Source: Paragorgia papillata (lineage: Eukaryota > Cnidaria > Anthozoa > Scleralcyonacea > Coralliidae). Taken from it: a DNA stretch of 64,000 bases. A model generated the notes under the pieces. That model was not told where the DNA came from, did no database searches, and saw only the letters and a list, made by a program, of their open reading frames with translations. A program made the position numbers and the translations under genes. Shown in pieces: positions 23,291-34,251 of the stretch. The stretch lies in assembly GCA_035771165.1 (NCBI GenBank), contig JAWNZC010000349.1, positions 1,685,001 to 1,749,000 on the forward strand. The letters run 5' to 3'. Every line of letters begins with the position of its first letter. Position 1 is the first letter of the stretch.

Positions 23291-25140
23291 CCGTCATTCA
23301 ATTTAACAGGTTTTACTACCATACAATGTGACTGGTTTTACCGTCATCCAAGGTAACTGGTTTTACCACCAATTAATGTGGCTAGTCACCATCCAATGTG
23401 ACTGGTTTTACCATCATTAAATGTGACTAGTTTTACCTTCAGCCAATGTAACAAGTTTTACCACCATACAATGTGACTAGTTTTACCACCATACAATGTG
23501 ACTAGTTTTACCATCATCAAATGTGACTGGTTTTACCACCATCCAATCACAGAATAGAAATACGACCAGAAGTCCAACTCGCGTCGGAACTTTTGAAGTT
23601 TCTATCCTCGCGCATGTCGCCTCGCGCATCTTGATTCCTCGCCATCCTACGCAACCCTGGCAAGTTCCCCCGGCAGTTTGGACCTTCAAAAGAAGGTTAA
23701 AACTGCCGGGGGAACTTGCCAGGATTGCGTAGGAAATTGCGTAGGATGGCGTAAAATATCGCGCCTGCGCATTGAAGAAATGCGGACAAGTTGTCACTCG
23801 AGTTGGACTTCTGGTCAATCCTTATTCTGTGATCCAATGTAACGGGTTTTATCACCATTCGATATGACTGGTTTTACCGTCATCCAATGTAATTGGTTTT
23901 ACCACCATTAAATGTGACTAGTTTTACCATCATCAAATGTGACTGGTTTTACCACCAGTCAATGTGACTGGTTTTACTGTCATCCAATGTGACTGGTTTT
24001 ACCATGATCAAATGTGACTCGTTTTACCGTAATCCAGTGTAACAGGTTTTACCACGGTACAATGTGACTGGTTTTGCCGTCATCCAATTTAACTGGTTTT
24101 ACCACCATTCAAAGTGACTAGTTTTACCATCATCAAATGTGACTGGTTTTAACACCATCCAATGTGACTGGTTTTATCACCATCTAATGCGACTGGTTTT
24201 ACCATCATCCAATGTGACTGGTTTTACTATTATTACATGTGACTGGTTTTACCGTCATCCAATGTGACAGATTTTACCAATGTGACCGGTTTTACCATAA
24301 TCAGATGTATGCGACTATAGTTTTACTGTCATCAAATGTGACTGGTTTTACGGCCATCCGATGTGACTGGTTTTAACGCTACAGCCAATGTGACTGGTTT
24401 TACTGTCGTCAAATTTGATGTTTTACCGTCACCAATGTAACTGGTTTTTACCACAGTTCGATGTGAATGTTTTATTTACCGTCATCCAATGTAACTGATT
24501 TTATCACCATTCAATGTGACTAGTTTTACCACCATCATCAAATGTGACTGGTTTTATCACCATCAAATGTGACTGGTTAACTTTTACCATCATCCAGTGT
24601 GACTGGTTTTACCATCATCAAGTGTGACTAGTTTTACCGTCATCCAATGTAACTGGTTTTACCACCATACAATGTGACTGGTTTACCACCATCATCAAAT
24701 GTGACTGGTTTTACCACCATTCAATGTGACTAGTTTTACCATCATCAAATGTGACTGTGACTGGTTTTACCACCATCCAATAGGACTGGTTTTACCGTCA
24801 TCCAATGTAACTGGTTTTACCACCATTCAATGTGACTAGTTTTACCATCATCCAATATATCTGCCTTGTTTGACCACCATCCAATATATGTGACTGGTTT
24901 TACTACCATCCAATGGGACTAGTTTTACTGTCATCAAATGTAACTGGTTTTACCATCATCCAATGTGAACGGTTTTATTGCCATCCAATGTGACTGCATG
25001 GTTTTATTGGCATCTAGTGGCTTTACTACCATCAAATCAATGTCCTCCCTAGAGCCTGAGTTTCCCTCATCCTCTGGGGATGACATTGCTATCCAATGTG
25101 ATTGGTTTCACTTCCATCCAATGTAACAGGTTTTATTCTT
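23268..25140 (+). repeat. 25-bp minisatellite array
   Basis: About 60 copies of TGTGACTGGTTTTACCATCA plus TCCAA with base changes (ATCATC, ACCACC, GTCATC). Period 25 is read directly from repeat starts at 23941, 23966 and 23991. Interrupted by one transposon (23547-23832). Confidence 0.95.
23547..23832. mobile_element. Foldback transposon inside the minisatellite
   Basis: TIRs TCACAGAATA...ACCAGAAGTCCAACTCG at both ends, a GC-rich inner palindrome (AACTGCCGGGGGAACTTGCC), and the direct repeat TCCAA on each side (23542-23546, 23833-23837). No ORF. Confidence 0.85.
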
Positions 25141-25413
25141 GAGAATTACCTGGCATATTTCTGTGGCTTTCCTTGTCTGGTTACGCACACATTAATTTTT
25201 ACATTTAAATAATAGATTATTTAAATAAAAACAACACAATAATAATAGAACATAGAATTCTAAAGACTAATAAATTAAACAAAGATGAAATAGACTGAAA
25301 TACTGTAGCTATACTGTACATGCAAGTTCTGAGAGAACTTTCTATGTACATTGTGACTATACTGTATTAACAAATGTTGCAATAGTTGCTAACAATTACA
25401 TAGCCTTACGCAG

Positions 25414-26117
25414 GCGTTACATGTGGCAGTTTGGGAGACTGGATGAGGGGACTGGGGAGAGGGCTTGAAAGTAACGCCTGCAGTGGAGCTCTTTAGTTTT
25501 GTCAAACACCCCCAAATGAAATATGATCTCGAGCAGCCAATGCCTGAAGCTAATTAACTGTTTGTATTAATTGTAATATTTCAAAATCCATGGCATTTAA
25601 TTCAGTAAAATTTCGCGTAAGTTATTATATCATTAATTCTCTTTGTATAAAATACAATTATAGTACATAAAGGGAGTTAAAACACTGACGAATATCCATG
25701 AAAGAAACAGTAATGACAGCGAGTGTTTACCAAAATAAAACAGTTGTGAAAGGTATAAATAGTACTGATTATCGAACGGAAATGTCTGCGGCGTCCCACG
25801 GTGTTCGCTCGCAAATATTTTCAGAAATATTATGACTAACAGAGGCATGTGAAAGCATAGCAAAGCAAAAATGCCGCTTAGACATTTATTTTGATAATCT
25901 TTTCACCTGTTTGAAAATTAGAATTGAAATTATTTATTTTACTTACTAAACCTTCTTGATTGACAGATTATGGGCGCTAAGCGAATCATATTCAGCGTAA
26001 TCAATAATTAGGATCCCGTTCGTCAGCGAACGGCTTTTTCACCTCCACAGCAGGCGTTACTTCCAAGCCCTCTCCCCACTCCCCTAATCCAGTCTCTCAA
26101 ACGGCCACATGTAACGC
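25414..26117. mobile_element. Long-TIR element, copy 1
   Basis: Inverted ends GCGTTACATGTGGC... of about 110 bp, including GGGGACTGGGGAGAGGGCTT and GTAACGCCTGC. Near the right end a perfect hairpin CCGTTCG-TCAG-CGAACGG (26016-26033). One copy of the inner unit that is multiplied in copy 2 at 43853. Confidence 0.8.
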
Positions 26118-26900
26118 TAATTACACAAACCATAACAACGTTTTTCAAAATATGAGTAACTGTTCTGGAAGGCTCCCAAATTTTGGAAGCCCTGAGCCAC
26201 ATATTGCCCCAGTTGCCCATGTGTACATGTTATTCTACCTCTGCCATTACTGTACATGTGGTTATAAACAGAAATTTCCACTTACCGTATTACTACTACT
26301 GTAATGCACCTCTTTGGGCAATTGTTTTCTCTGTAAATATTCATAAAACTGTGCAGATTTTCTTGCCATTTCTTTTTTAAAAGTTTTATAAATAGGCTTT
26401 TAGAAAGTTTTTTTCTTTAACATAGAATAACTTAATTAGCATTAACTAGAAAATTAATTAATTTTATTACATTATTATTCATTACTGCACTGTAATAAAA
26501 TGCAATAAGATGATATTCCTTTTTAAATTGTTCTTTCAACAAATACATGTACTGTGCCGTATCTCTCTTAAAAGTGTACTGAATAAGCTTTCAGAATTTT
26601 GTTTTACTTGCCTACATGTGATACAGTACATGTCTACCTGAGAAGAGCTTTTCGGCTTTTCACGTCTACATGTATTATGCTAGTGTTGCTTAATTTATAC
26701 CTAAAAATAAAATGTTCAGTTGGTTAACAGAAAAATTTACTAAGCACTAAGAATCTACAAAACATCACACTTTTACTTCTATTTCGGTTTGAAACGTTGT
26801 TGAGATTGTAAAACTCTAATTTTCTGCTCTTTCAATTGTCGTTTTGTTGTTTACATACGTACTAGTTCCTTGTTAGTAAAAGATACAGTACACATCCTTT

Positions 26901-27075
26901 GTATAATAAAACAGTTATTAGACTCGGTTATCGCATGATATCAAGAATTATCAAGGCTTCAGTTTGTTTATTTGCTTCAGCCTTTGGCTTTGGCAGATAA
27001 TACAAACTTCAGCTTTGATACATGTAATTCTTGATATCACACTCAACCTCGTCCAATGATTGTTAATTATTAACA
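26901..27075. mobile_element. MITE, third family copy
   Basis: GTATAATAAAACAGTTATTA start, arms with TATCAAGAATTATCAAGG and their complement, same family as 11529 and 13807. Confidence 0.7.
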
Positions 27076-27477
27076 GTATGTTCAGCAAATATCAGTGAAA
27101 TTGGGAAAAAAATATTTTTTTTTAGAAATATGTAATCAGAAAATGCTGTTGTCGAAAAAATGTTGTCAAAGCCAAAGCTAATGTTTATTCATATTTCTCA
27201 ACTAATAATTTATGCACCTGTCAATGTTTAGCCCCAGGGCAGGGGGGCAGGCAAACCAAGGGAGATTTGACATTTTTGAATAACTTACATGTACATGTCA
27301 AATTCCGAACCTATGAGGGCATAGGGGTGGTCAAATCCCCATGGTTTGCCTGCCTTCCTTCTTAGTTCTCCTGTGGGGCTTAACATTGACAAGTGCATTA
27401 CAGTACTTAATACATGTATACTACAAAACTATGCAGAAAGTTCTATCTTAGATTCATTATTATTGAATACGATATTT

Positions 27478-27580
27478 TCTCAACCTCGTTCCCAGGGCAT
27501 TTTGCCCCCACGTTGGGAGGTCAGCAAAAATGGCCCTGGCAATTGGCTGGTCACATGGCTCCCAGAATTTTGGGGTGTTT
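27478..27580 (+). repeat. Partial relative of the 57801 element end
   Basis: CAACCTCGTTCCCAGGGCAT, then GGCTGGTCACATGGCTCCCA, parallel to the terminal repeat at 57801-57891. Related ends lie near 32390-32463 and 33288-33302. Confidence 0.6.
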
Positions 27581-27820
27581 TCGCAAGCAAATTTATGCAG
27601 TCTTTACTGTGAAGCAGTGGATACTATGCTATCGTGCAGTTAATGTAAGTTAAGTTATTAAGTTAACAATAGAATGCCTTCAGAGCCAATGTGAATGCAG
27701 GGTATACCTTTGGAGCCAATCAAAATCCAGCGTGAAACGACAACTGACAGCCGATCACTGTAGAATGTAAATCTCGTTTATAATTACAAATGAAGTGATT
27801 TTAAATTACAGCGTGATTGA

Positions 27821-28369
27821 CAGCGCCGGATTTAGGACTGTGGAGGCCCCAGGGCGGTCACTGACCAGCACAATATATCAATTCTATTTCTGAATGTATG
27901 CTAAGTTACATAGTCATATTTTTTTGAATGAGATGTAGGTAATTGGACTGACACTGGGGTTATATAATGTAGATGAATAAAATTTGCAAAGAATGCGGTA
28001 TATGGCCAGGCCAAAAAGCGCATCTTGCTGTATTTTTTGTTAACTTGCGAAGGCAACGACGGTTGAAGGCGCAGTGTAAATTTGATACGGGAGTAAGTTA
28101 AACAATTAAAAGAAAGGATTAAAGATACGTAAGTACGTAATATTCAGTATATATAGTACATGGGACACAAACCTCTATATATCATCTATATATGATCCAT
28201 ATATCTTTTGTCTTGTTTTTGACTCATATTTTGGGCTCTCAAGATTTCTTCATTTCAACACCTATTTTTTCAACTTTCAAGACATTTTTGTGGAGGCCCC
28301 CCCTTAAACATTATTTTGTGGGGGGCCCTGGGCGACCGCCCAGTCCGCCCTGTCCTAAATCCGGCACTG
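27821..28369. mobile_element. Non-autonomous hAT transposon
   Basis: TIRs CAGCGCCGGATTTAGGAC and CAGTGCCGGATTTAGGAC, flanked by the exact 8-bp duplication GTGATTGA (27813-27820, 28370-28377). No transposase ORF. Confidence 0.88.
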
Positions 28370-29236
28370 GTGATTGATGAAAATCATGAAATAAACAAAC
28401 TTTCTCTGCTGCAAGTTATTAGGAATCTGTGCGTCTTATGAATGTATTCGCACTGAATGTATTGTTGATGCAAAACCCAATCACTGACATATCCTGTGTT
28501 TATAGTGTTGTGAATGTATTTGTGGTGAGTTGAACATTTAATGCTGATCAGAAATACATGTACAATCAAAACAATGTCTGGTGTGTTGTGAATGTGTTTG
28601 CACTGAATGTTGATGCAAAATGCGTTTAGAGCAACATCTTGTGTTTATAGTGTGTTGTGATTGTGTTTGTACTGAGTTGAGCAAGTGCCAAATCCACTGA
28701 CCAGAAATACGGGCAGAGCGAAGCCCTTCATCGCGGTGACATTATTTAAATTGTCATTGTGTTCTGCGTGTTGTATTCACAAGGCTGAAATGAATACTGA
28801 CCAGAAATCCAATCACTGTGAAACCCAAGGCCATTATTGGCCTTGAGTTGGCCGCGGTACTACATATATCAGCAAACTTCCATGTAATATCTCCTAATGT
28901 CTGAAGATCGCTTTATAGTTTTAATATTTTCACTACATGAAATTTCGTTATTTTTTCCCGATTTTGTATGATAGCTCGGGATCAACTCATGATCATTGAC
29001 TTGTCAGTTTTCAGACTTTGATAAAAATCACATGTCACACTGTCTAGTGCAATTAATATCCAGTTATCTTTAATGGCCGCTTGTATACTGATCATCCGAA
29101 TCGCCTCTGCTTGGTGAACTCACTTCCCTTGATGCTCATACTAGCAGAAACAGTTCCACTGTCAGCACTGACACTGTTGGTAGCAGAACAGCCAGAGTAC
29201 AGTACAGACTAGTACAGTAGACACATGCAGTAAATA

Positions 29237-29599
29237 AAGAACTGGAAATGTGACTGGCTAGATTATGAAGAAAAAGATGGTGTTGTTTGGAAAATTTGGT
29301 GCAAATATGTGTTCCCCAATGTTGCACAGGGGTGCCACAATTCAGGTCAAAAACAATTCATTGATTGTGCAGCCTATATCAACAGCACAACTAATGTTAA
29401 AAGTGCTGCTAAATACCACAAAAATGCAGATGGACACGAAGATGCAAAGAAGGCTAACGCAGCCAAATACAAGCCAACTGAGATACCTATGTATAAATCA
29501 ATCCAGGCACTTTATGAAGATGAGAACATGAAAATGATTAAGCTATTCAACATGGCATACTACATTGCCAAAACTACTACATTACTTCATTACTTTTAA
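29237..29599 (+). pseudogene. hAT-type transposase N-terminal fragment (TTF-like zinc finger)
   Basis: NWKCDWLDYEEKDGVVWKIW, then C-x-x...FIDCAAYINSTTNVKSAAKY, H-x5-H spacing, and MIKLFNMAYYIAKT. This is the order seen in TTF-finger hAT transposases. Cut after about 115 codons; the catalytic part is absent. Confidence 0.55.
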
Positions 29600-29705
29600 T
29601 ACTACAAATACTACATTACTTTTACAATAATGTTTTGGATTTTTTCGAAACTATTGTTTGTTAAAACATGTTTACAGTACTGTATATGCAGTATACAGTA
29701 TATGG

Positions 29706-29945
29706 GGTGTTGGTGGCACAGTGGTTAGTGAACATACCTTTCACCTCTGCAAGCTGGGTTCAATTCCTGCACAGTGCAGTTATCTGATTAAAAAAATTCA
29801 CCTTGGCCACATGTGAGAAGAGTGCTTCCAGTTTGACTCTACCAAACACCACAGGTTTCCTCTGGGTACTCTGGTTTCCTCCTGTAGTAACACTGGACCA
29901 ATGAGGCTGGGCCCTTACTGGACCTCAGAGGATAACAGTTTAGAT
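29706..29945 (+). mobile_element. tRNA-derived SINE with GGTTTCCTCC core
   Basis: A-box TGGCACAGTGGTTAG and B-box GGGTTCAATTCC at the head, then GGTTTCCTCTGGGTACTCTG and GGTTTCCTCC, the Nin-DC-like core shared with the 5S-type SINE tail. Confidence 0.75.
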
Positions 29946-30276
29946 ATAACTGATAGAGTTTTATGAAATAACATGTATGCTACGCAAGTGCTGATTGGTC
30001 AATACCCATGTTTGGATCAGGCTATCCAAACATGGAAATTTACAGCAATTTTGATTGACGCCTTTTATACACTTTAGTCTAATTTGTTTAGTACTGACAC
30101 AAATAAAATTAAGCATCGAAATTACTAAAATATTATGGGTAAGTATACTGTAGGTATGTGTTAGGGCCTCAACAGGAAAAGTTTTAAATAAGTGAGGGTG
30201 AAGAACTAAATTAAATGTCCAATTAAAAGCAAACAAATAATTTCTTGAACAAATCTTATAAAGTTAAAAAGCACCG

Positions 30277-30808
30277 TAAGGCCATGCTTTTTTTATTTGT
30301 TGGATTGCGGATTTTGCTCACCAATATTAAAGGGTGGGAGGGCAAAAAAAAAAGAAAAAAAAAGAAAGAATTGTCTAATATCTATACATAGACTTAAATA
30401 CCACAGTGACATTAAATACCACAGTGACATGTATGTCCAAAGTCAGAGTATATGATTATAAAACAAATACTGTAAAACAAATTCAACAAGTAATGTCACA
30501 GCGTAGTAAACGTCACCTCCTTCAGCCATGTTTCCACTGCATGTTTCACGCGCACGGCCACATGGCGTGGCCATGCGTGACAATTGCATGTTGAAGGTTT
30601 AGCCTGCACATCTGCCTAACTTTATTCCCGCACGTTGTTCTTCATTTTATATTTTTTGGGCATTTTGCTCAGAAAAAAATATACTAATATTTTGGTCGGA
30701 TGAGAAAAAAAACAACACACTAAAACTGATGGGCGGCATTTTAATTTTTTTTCTGGTTTTTAAAAATAGGTCGGGAAATCCGTAATCCAAAAAAAAAAGT
30801 GTGGCCTA
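30277..30808. mobile_element. Long-TIR MITE
   Basis: TAAGGCCATGC...TTGGATTGCGGATTT at the left and TTAGGCCACAC...TTGGATTACGGATTT inverted at the right; poly-A/T runs inside each arm. No ORF. Confidence 0.55.
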
Positions 30809-31769
30809 AAAAACAACAACACTATATGTTTACATGTATATATTGTGAGGGAACTATAACCAAGCCTGAAATTGTTTTTTGTCCCTGCTGGGTTCAAGAG
30901 CCAAGCTAAACTCGCTAAAATATACAGTGGTTTTTACTTTAATATGGTAACAAAACAATGTGATTTGGAAAGTACATGTTTTGAAAGCGATACTGTATTG
31001 AAACGGAATAACATTCTGTTCAAATACCTTTCATTTTCTTGCCTGATAAACTCACTTGGTACAAGAAAAAGACTTTGTCAATATGAAGTAAAATATCCAA
31101 GAGCTCTCGATATAAAATCCAAATCTGCTGATGAAAATGTTTTTAGGAAGCTTTAGTTTCAGTGGCTTTTTACAGCCAAGAATGTTTTTCATGTATTTGC
31201 TCTGAAACCATAAGCCAGATGGTTGAGGCAGTATGTTTAAGCATTTTCTAAATAATATTCACTGTTTTTGATGGTCAAAGTTCACTTCTTTATTGACATT
31301 CCCATCTTTATAAATGTTGAATTTGTCGGCAAAATCATTTTTGGATTACTTTCTTTCTCGTTTTGCTTGTCTGGCTCGTCATCAAGACATTGTAAGGCAA
31401 AATGTGATTGGTTGTTTATGAGTCTGGGAAAAAGTAGACAAAACGTGATTGGTAGTTGATGAATTTCGGGAGAAATTGTATTACGTATCATTATTTTTTT
31501 TCACAAAATCTGTTTTTCGAAAGCTAAAAAACATTTGCATAGTGGCTCGTGTTTTTTTAGGCTTTGCAAAAGTCTTGCAACATCCCTCGTGTTTGGATCA
31601 GGCTATCCAAACATGGAAACCCATTAGGTATTTCTTAAATCCAGTATAAATAAGGTTAGTTTAGTTTAGTTTTTAGTTTAGTTTATGCAGATGAGTAGGA
31701 AAAAATATCCCGAAAAAATGGCCTTGGGTTGAAGGATCTAGCTAGGCCATTATAAATGCCAAGGGGCCC

Positions 31770-32397
31770 CAGGCTTTTAGCCAGGCAGCCGTCCTATGGA
31801 CGGCCACTTTTGAAAAATCAGGTTTTTGGACGGCCACTTTTTGTATGGATAGCCATGGACAGCCTAAGCAAAATATTCTCCTCAAACAACAACTACAGGT
31901 TTCCCCCTTTCTGATGTTTCTAGATTTTTGTTAGCTGCTGTTTACATTATTTTACTTCAGCTATTGTGTAGGTTTTGTTACTTATTTTTGCCAAGACCAT
32001 GCAGACACAGAATAAAGACTTTATTTTGTGATGCAGATATGATGATTGGTTGTGCCTTGCGAGATCGATTTAACCACGTATATGTAAACCATTATGTGGC
32101 TCTAACATGAGGTAGCAACCATGTTGTTTAATAAAACCGTTCTTCAATAAGTTTGACATGCTCACTTGTTCGAACTGACCACGAGATACATTATAAAGAT
32201 GTTTTAATTTAACTGGTTGTTTGTGTTTTCAGACCTTTTTATTTTTCTCAAAAGTGCCCTCAGAACGCGGGAAACGCTGTTTCAGAGACCCAAAACTCAA
32301 AAATTTTCCAGGGGAGCATACCACCGGACCTCCCCAGAAATGTATCGTCACAAATTTTTTTTGGACGGCCAGTTTTGGAATCCTGGCTAAAAGCCTG
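31770..32397. mobile_element. hAT-like MITE
   Basis: CAGGCTTTTAGCCAGG at both ends in inverted orientation. The flanks (CAAGGGGCC / CAAGGGCC) resemble a damaged 8-bp duplication. Repeated GGACGGCCACTTTT words inside. Confidence 0.65.
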
Positions 32398-33114
32398 TCA
32401 AGGGCCATTTTCACGACCTCCCAACGTGGAGGCACAAAATGCCCTGGGTATGGGTATGAGGTTGACATATTTTTCTAACTATCAGAATTCTGTAAAATCT
32501 TCCCCTAAAATGCAGAAAATGGCATTTCAGAGCCTCTAAATCTCAAAATTTGCCACGGCATGCCCCCAGGGCGCAGACAACCCTGATGTTCATTTGTTTG
32601 TCAATATAAACCCCCACCATAGTCCCTAAAATTTTATTCTAGGTACTATGTCCCCACACAAGAGCTATAGAAATTGTTAATGCTTGTCAAATGTTCGCCT
32701 AAAAAAGTCATAGTATTGCCGATGACCCTGTAAACGGCGACAAAGTTTGAAGACACGCTTCAGACTATTCAGCTTGACTAGCCTGCCAAAAACAGCCAAA
32801 GTATATCCAAAACAAATATGATGAAAGAATACGACAAAAAGATTTTTTTGTTAAACTAAGAATAAAATTAGTATCTGTGTTGCATTAGAAAACGCCTACA
32901 GAAGTGGATGGTGTGTTTAAAGCACAAATATAGAGGAGATTCTTACCTTCTTTGCATCCTTGATGAGGTGATCGCGTCTTGACCTCGCAGCCTGAATCCA
33001 CTTCTAGAATCCACTTTGCATTTGTAGCGCCCGGCCACCCGGCACCCGCTGCGCTCAAGCGGGTTTTAGCTACTTCATGTATGGCTATTATTATGTTTCG
33101 CGTCGGGATGGATG

Positions 33115-33243
33115 CAGAGGATGGATGGATGGATGGATGGATTGATGGATGGATGAATGGATAAACGGATAGACGGACGGACGGATGGAAGGAGGAATGA
33201 ATCAATGGACGAAAGATTGGATGGATGGGTGGATAGATCATAG

Positions 33244-33277
<34 letters not shown>

Positions 33278-33280
33278 CAA
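33115..33280 (+). repeat. (GGAT)n tetranucleotide tract
   Basis: GGATGGATGGATG units with interruptions; long open frames across it are artefacts of the repeat. Confidence 0.9.
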
Positions 33281-34158
33281 TTAAGAACCTGGGTACGAGG
33301 TTGGGCCAGATCTCCCACGCGTGCACATTCCTGATTCCCATCAGACCCAGATGTGCCTAGCCTGCGTGCAGACCTAGATGTGCCCAGAGCATCAGATCAG
33401 ACAACAGAATCAGACAGTGTATCGGATTAGACCCCGCATGCAAACCTCAAATTTTCAGTCTCACAACGTTTGCTTAAATAGTGTTTATATCTTATTCGAT
33501 TGATTCTCAACTGCCTAGTGCCTACTACCTCGCGCACGTGAAAATACGCAGGCTACCTCAGGCCATTCTTCAGGCCTGTTCATCTACAAAGGTCGCAAAG
33601 AGGCGACTGCCACCCACTGATTTCTGCTGCCACCCACTGATCTCTGCTGCCACCGGTTCTTTAAAAATATCGTTGAATTTTTGGAAAATGTAAATAAACG
33701 AAACGACTTGCTATCCTTTCGACTGTGTCATGCATAAGGTCCCAAAAACTCAAAGCAAGCCGGCCCTATAAAATATTTATTTTATTGTTGATGCCGTCAG
33801 TTCAGTATGAATGCGTATTAAATTACAAATGTTGGAAAAACTGCCTTACTCAAAAGTTTAGGATTAATACTCAGCCTGTGAAGACTGAAGAAACAAATCA
33901 CTGCACAGCAATTACAGCGCATTGTGGCGCAGTAGAATCACTCAATACATTACGGTGCATCACAGAGGAAAATTATTGATATTTGTGCGCCTTGGCAAAT
34001 TACGAGATTTTGCGAGAATCGATATTTAATATTTGTTCGCGCCAGCCGGAGAGGCTCTGGGGACGAGATTGTAACACTGGATTGGAAACACAGGTTGAAT
34101 AAAATAGATCAATGGAGAATTTGAGAGTAAAGGGCTCGTGAAAACATATCGATAGAAG
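33281..34158. other. Region upstream of golgin
   Basis: No coding exon recognised. It should include the golgin promoter and 5' UTR, but I see no reliable TATA or initiator. A CCACCCACTGATTTCTGCTG word is repeated near 33608-33650. Confidence 0.3.
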
Positions 34159-34251
34159 ATGTTTAAACGATTAAAGCAAAAATTAGAAAGTGAATCAGAG
34201 GGCGAGCAAAGCCCTGTTGCGAGAAATGAGCGTGGAAGACGATCAGTTGAG
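34159..34251 (+). CDS. GOLGA4: Golgin exon 1: vesicle-capture N-terminus
   Basis: Encodes MFKRLKQKLESESEGEQSP through RRSVE, 31 codons; donor GAG|GTAAAA. The Met-Phe-Lys-x-Leu-Lys start is shared by golgin-245 and golgin-97, where it is known to mediate TBC1D23-dependent carrier capture. ATG context has A at -3. Confidence 0.9.

Noticed and set aside
23268..25140. Regular repeats with variable parts, resembling a CRISPR array
   Set aside because: The period is 25 bp with no unique spacers; variation is point changes in one unit. The host is eukaryotic and there are no cas genes. It is a minisatellite.
30872..31156. 94-codon ORF in the intergenic region
   Set aside because: No family resemblance, ordinary AT-rich composition, no neighbouring exon in frame.
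32885..33341. ORFs of Ser-Ile-His-Pro repeats
   Set aside because: Translation of the GGAT tetranucleotide tract.
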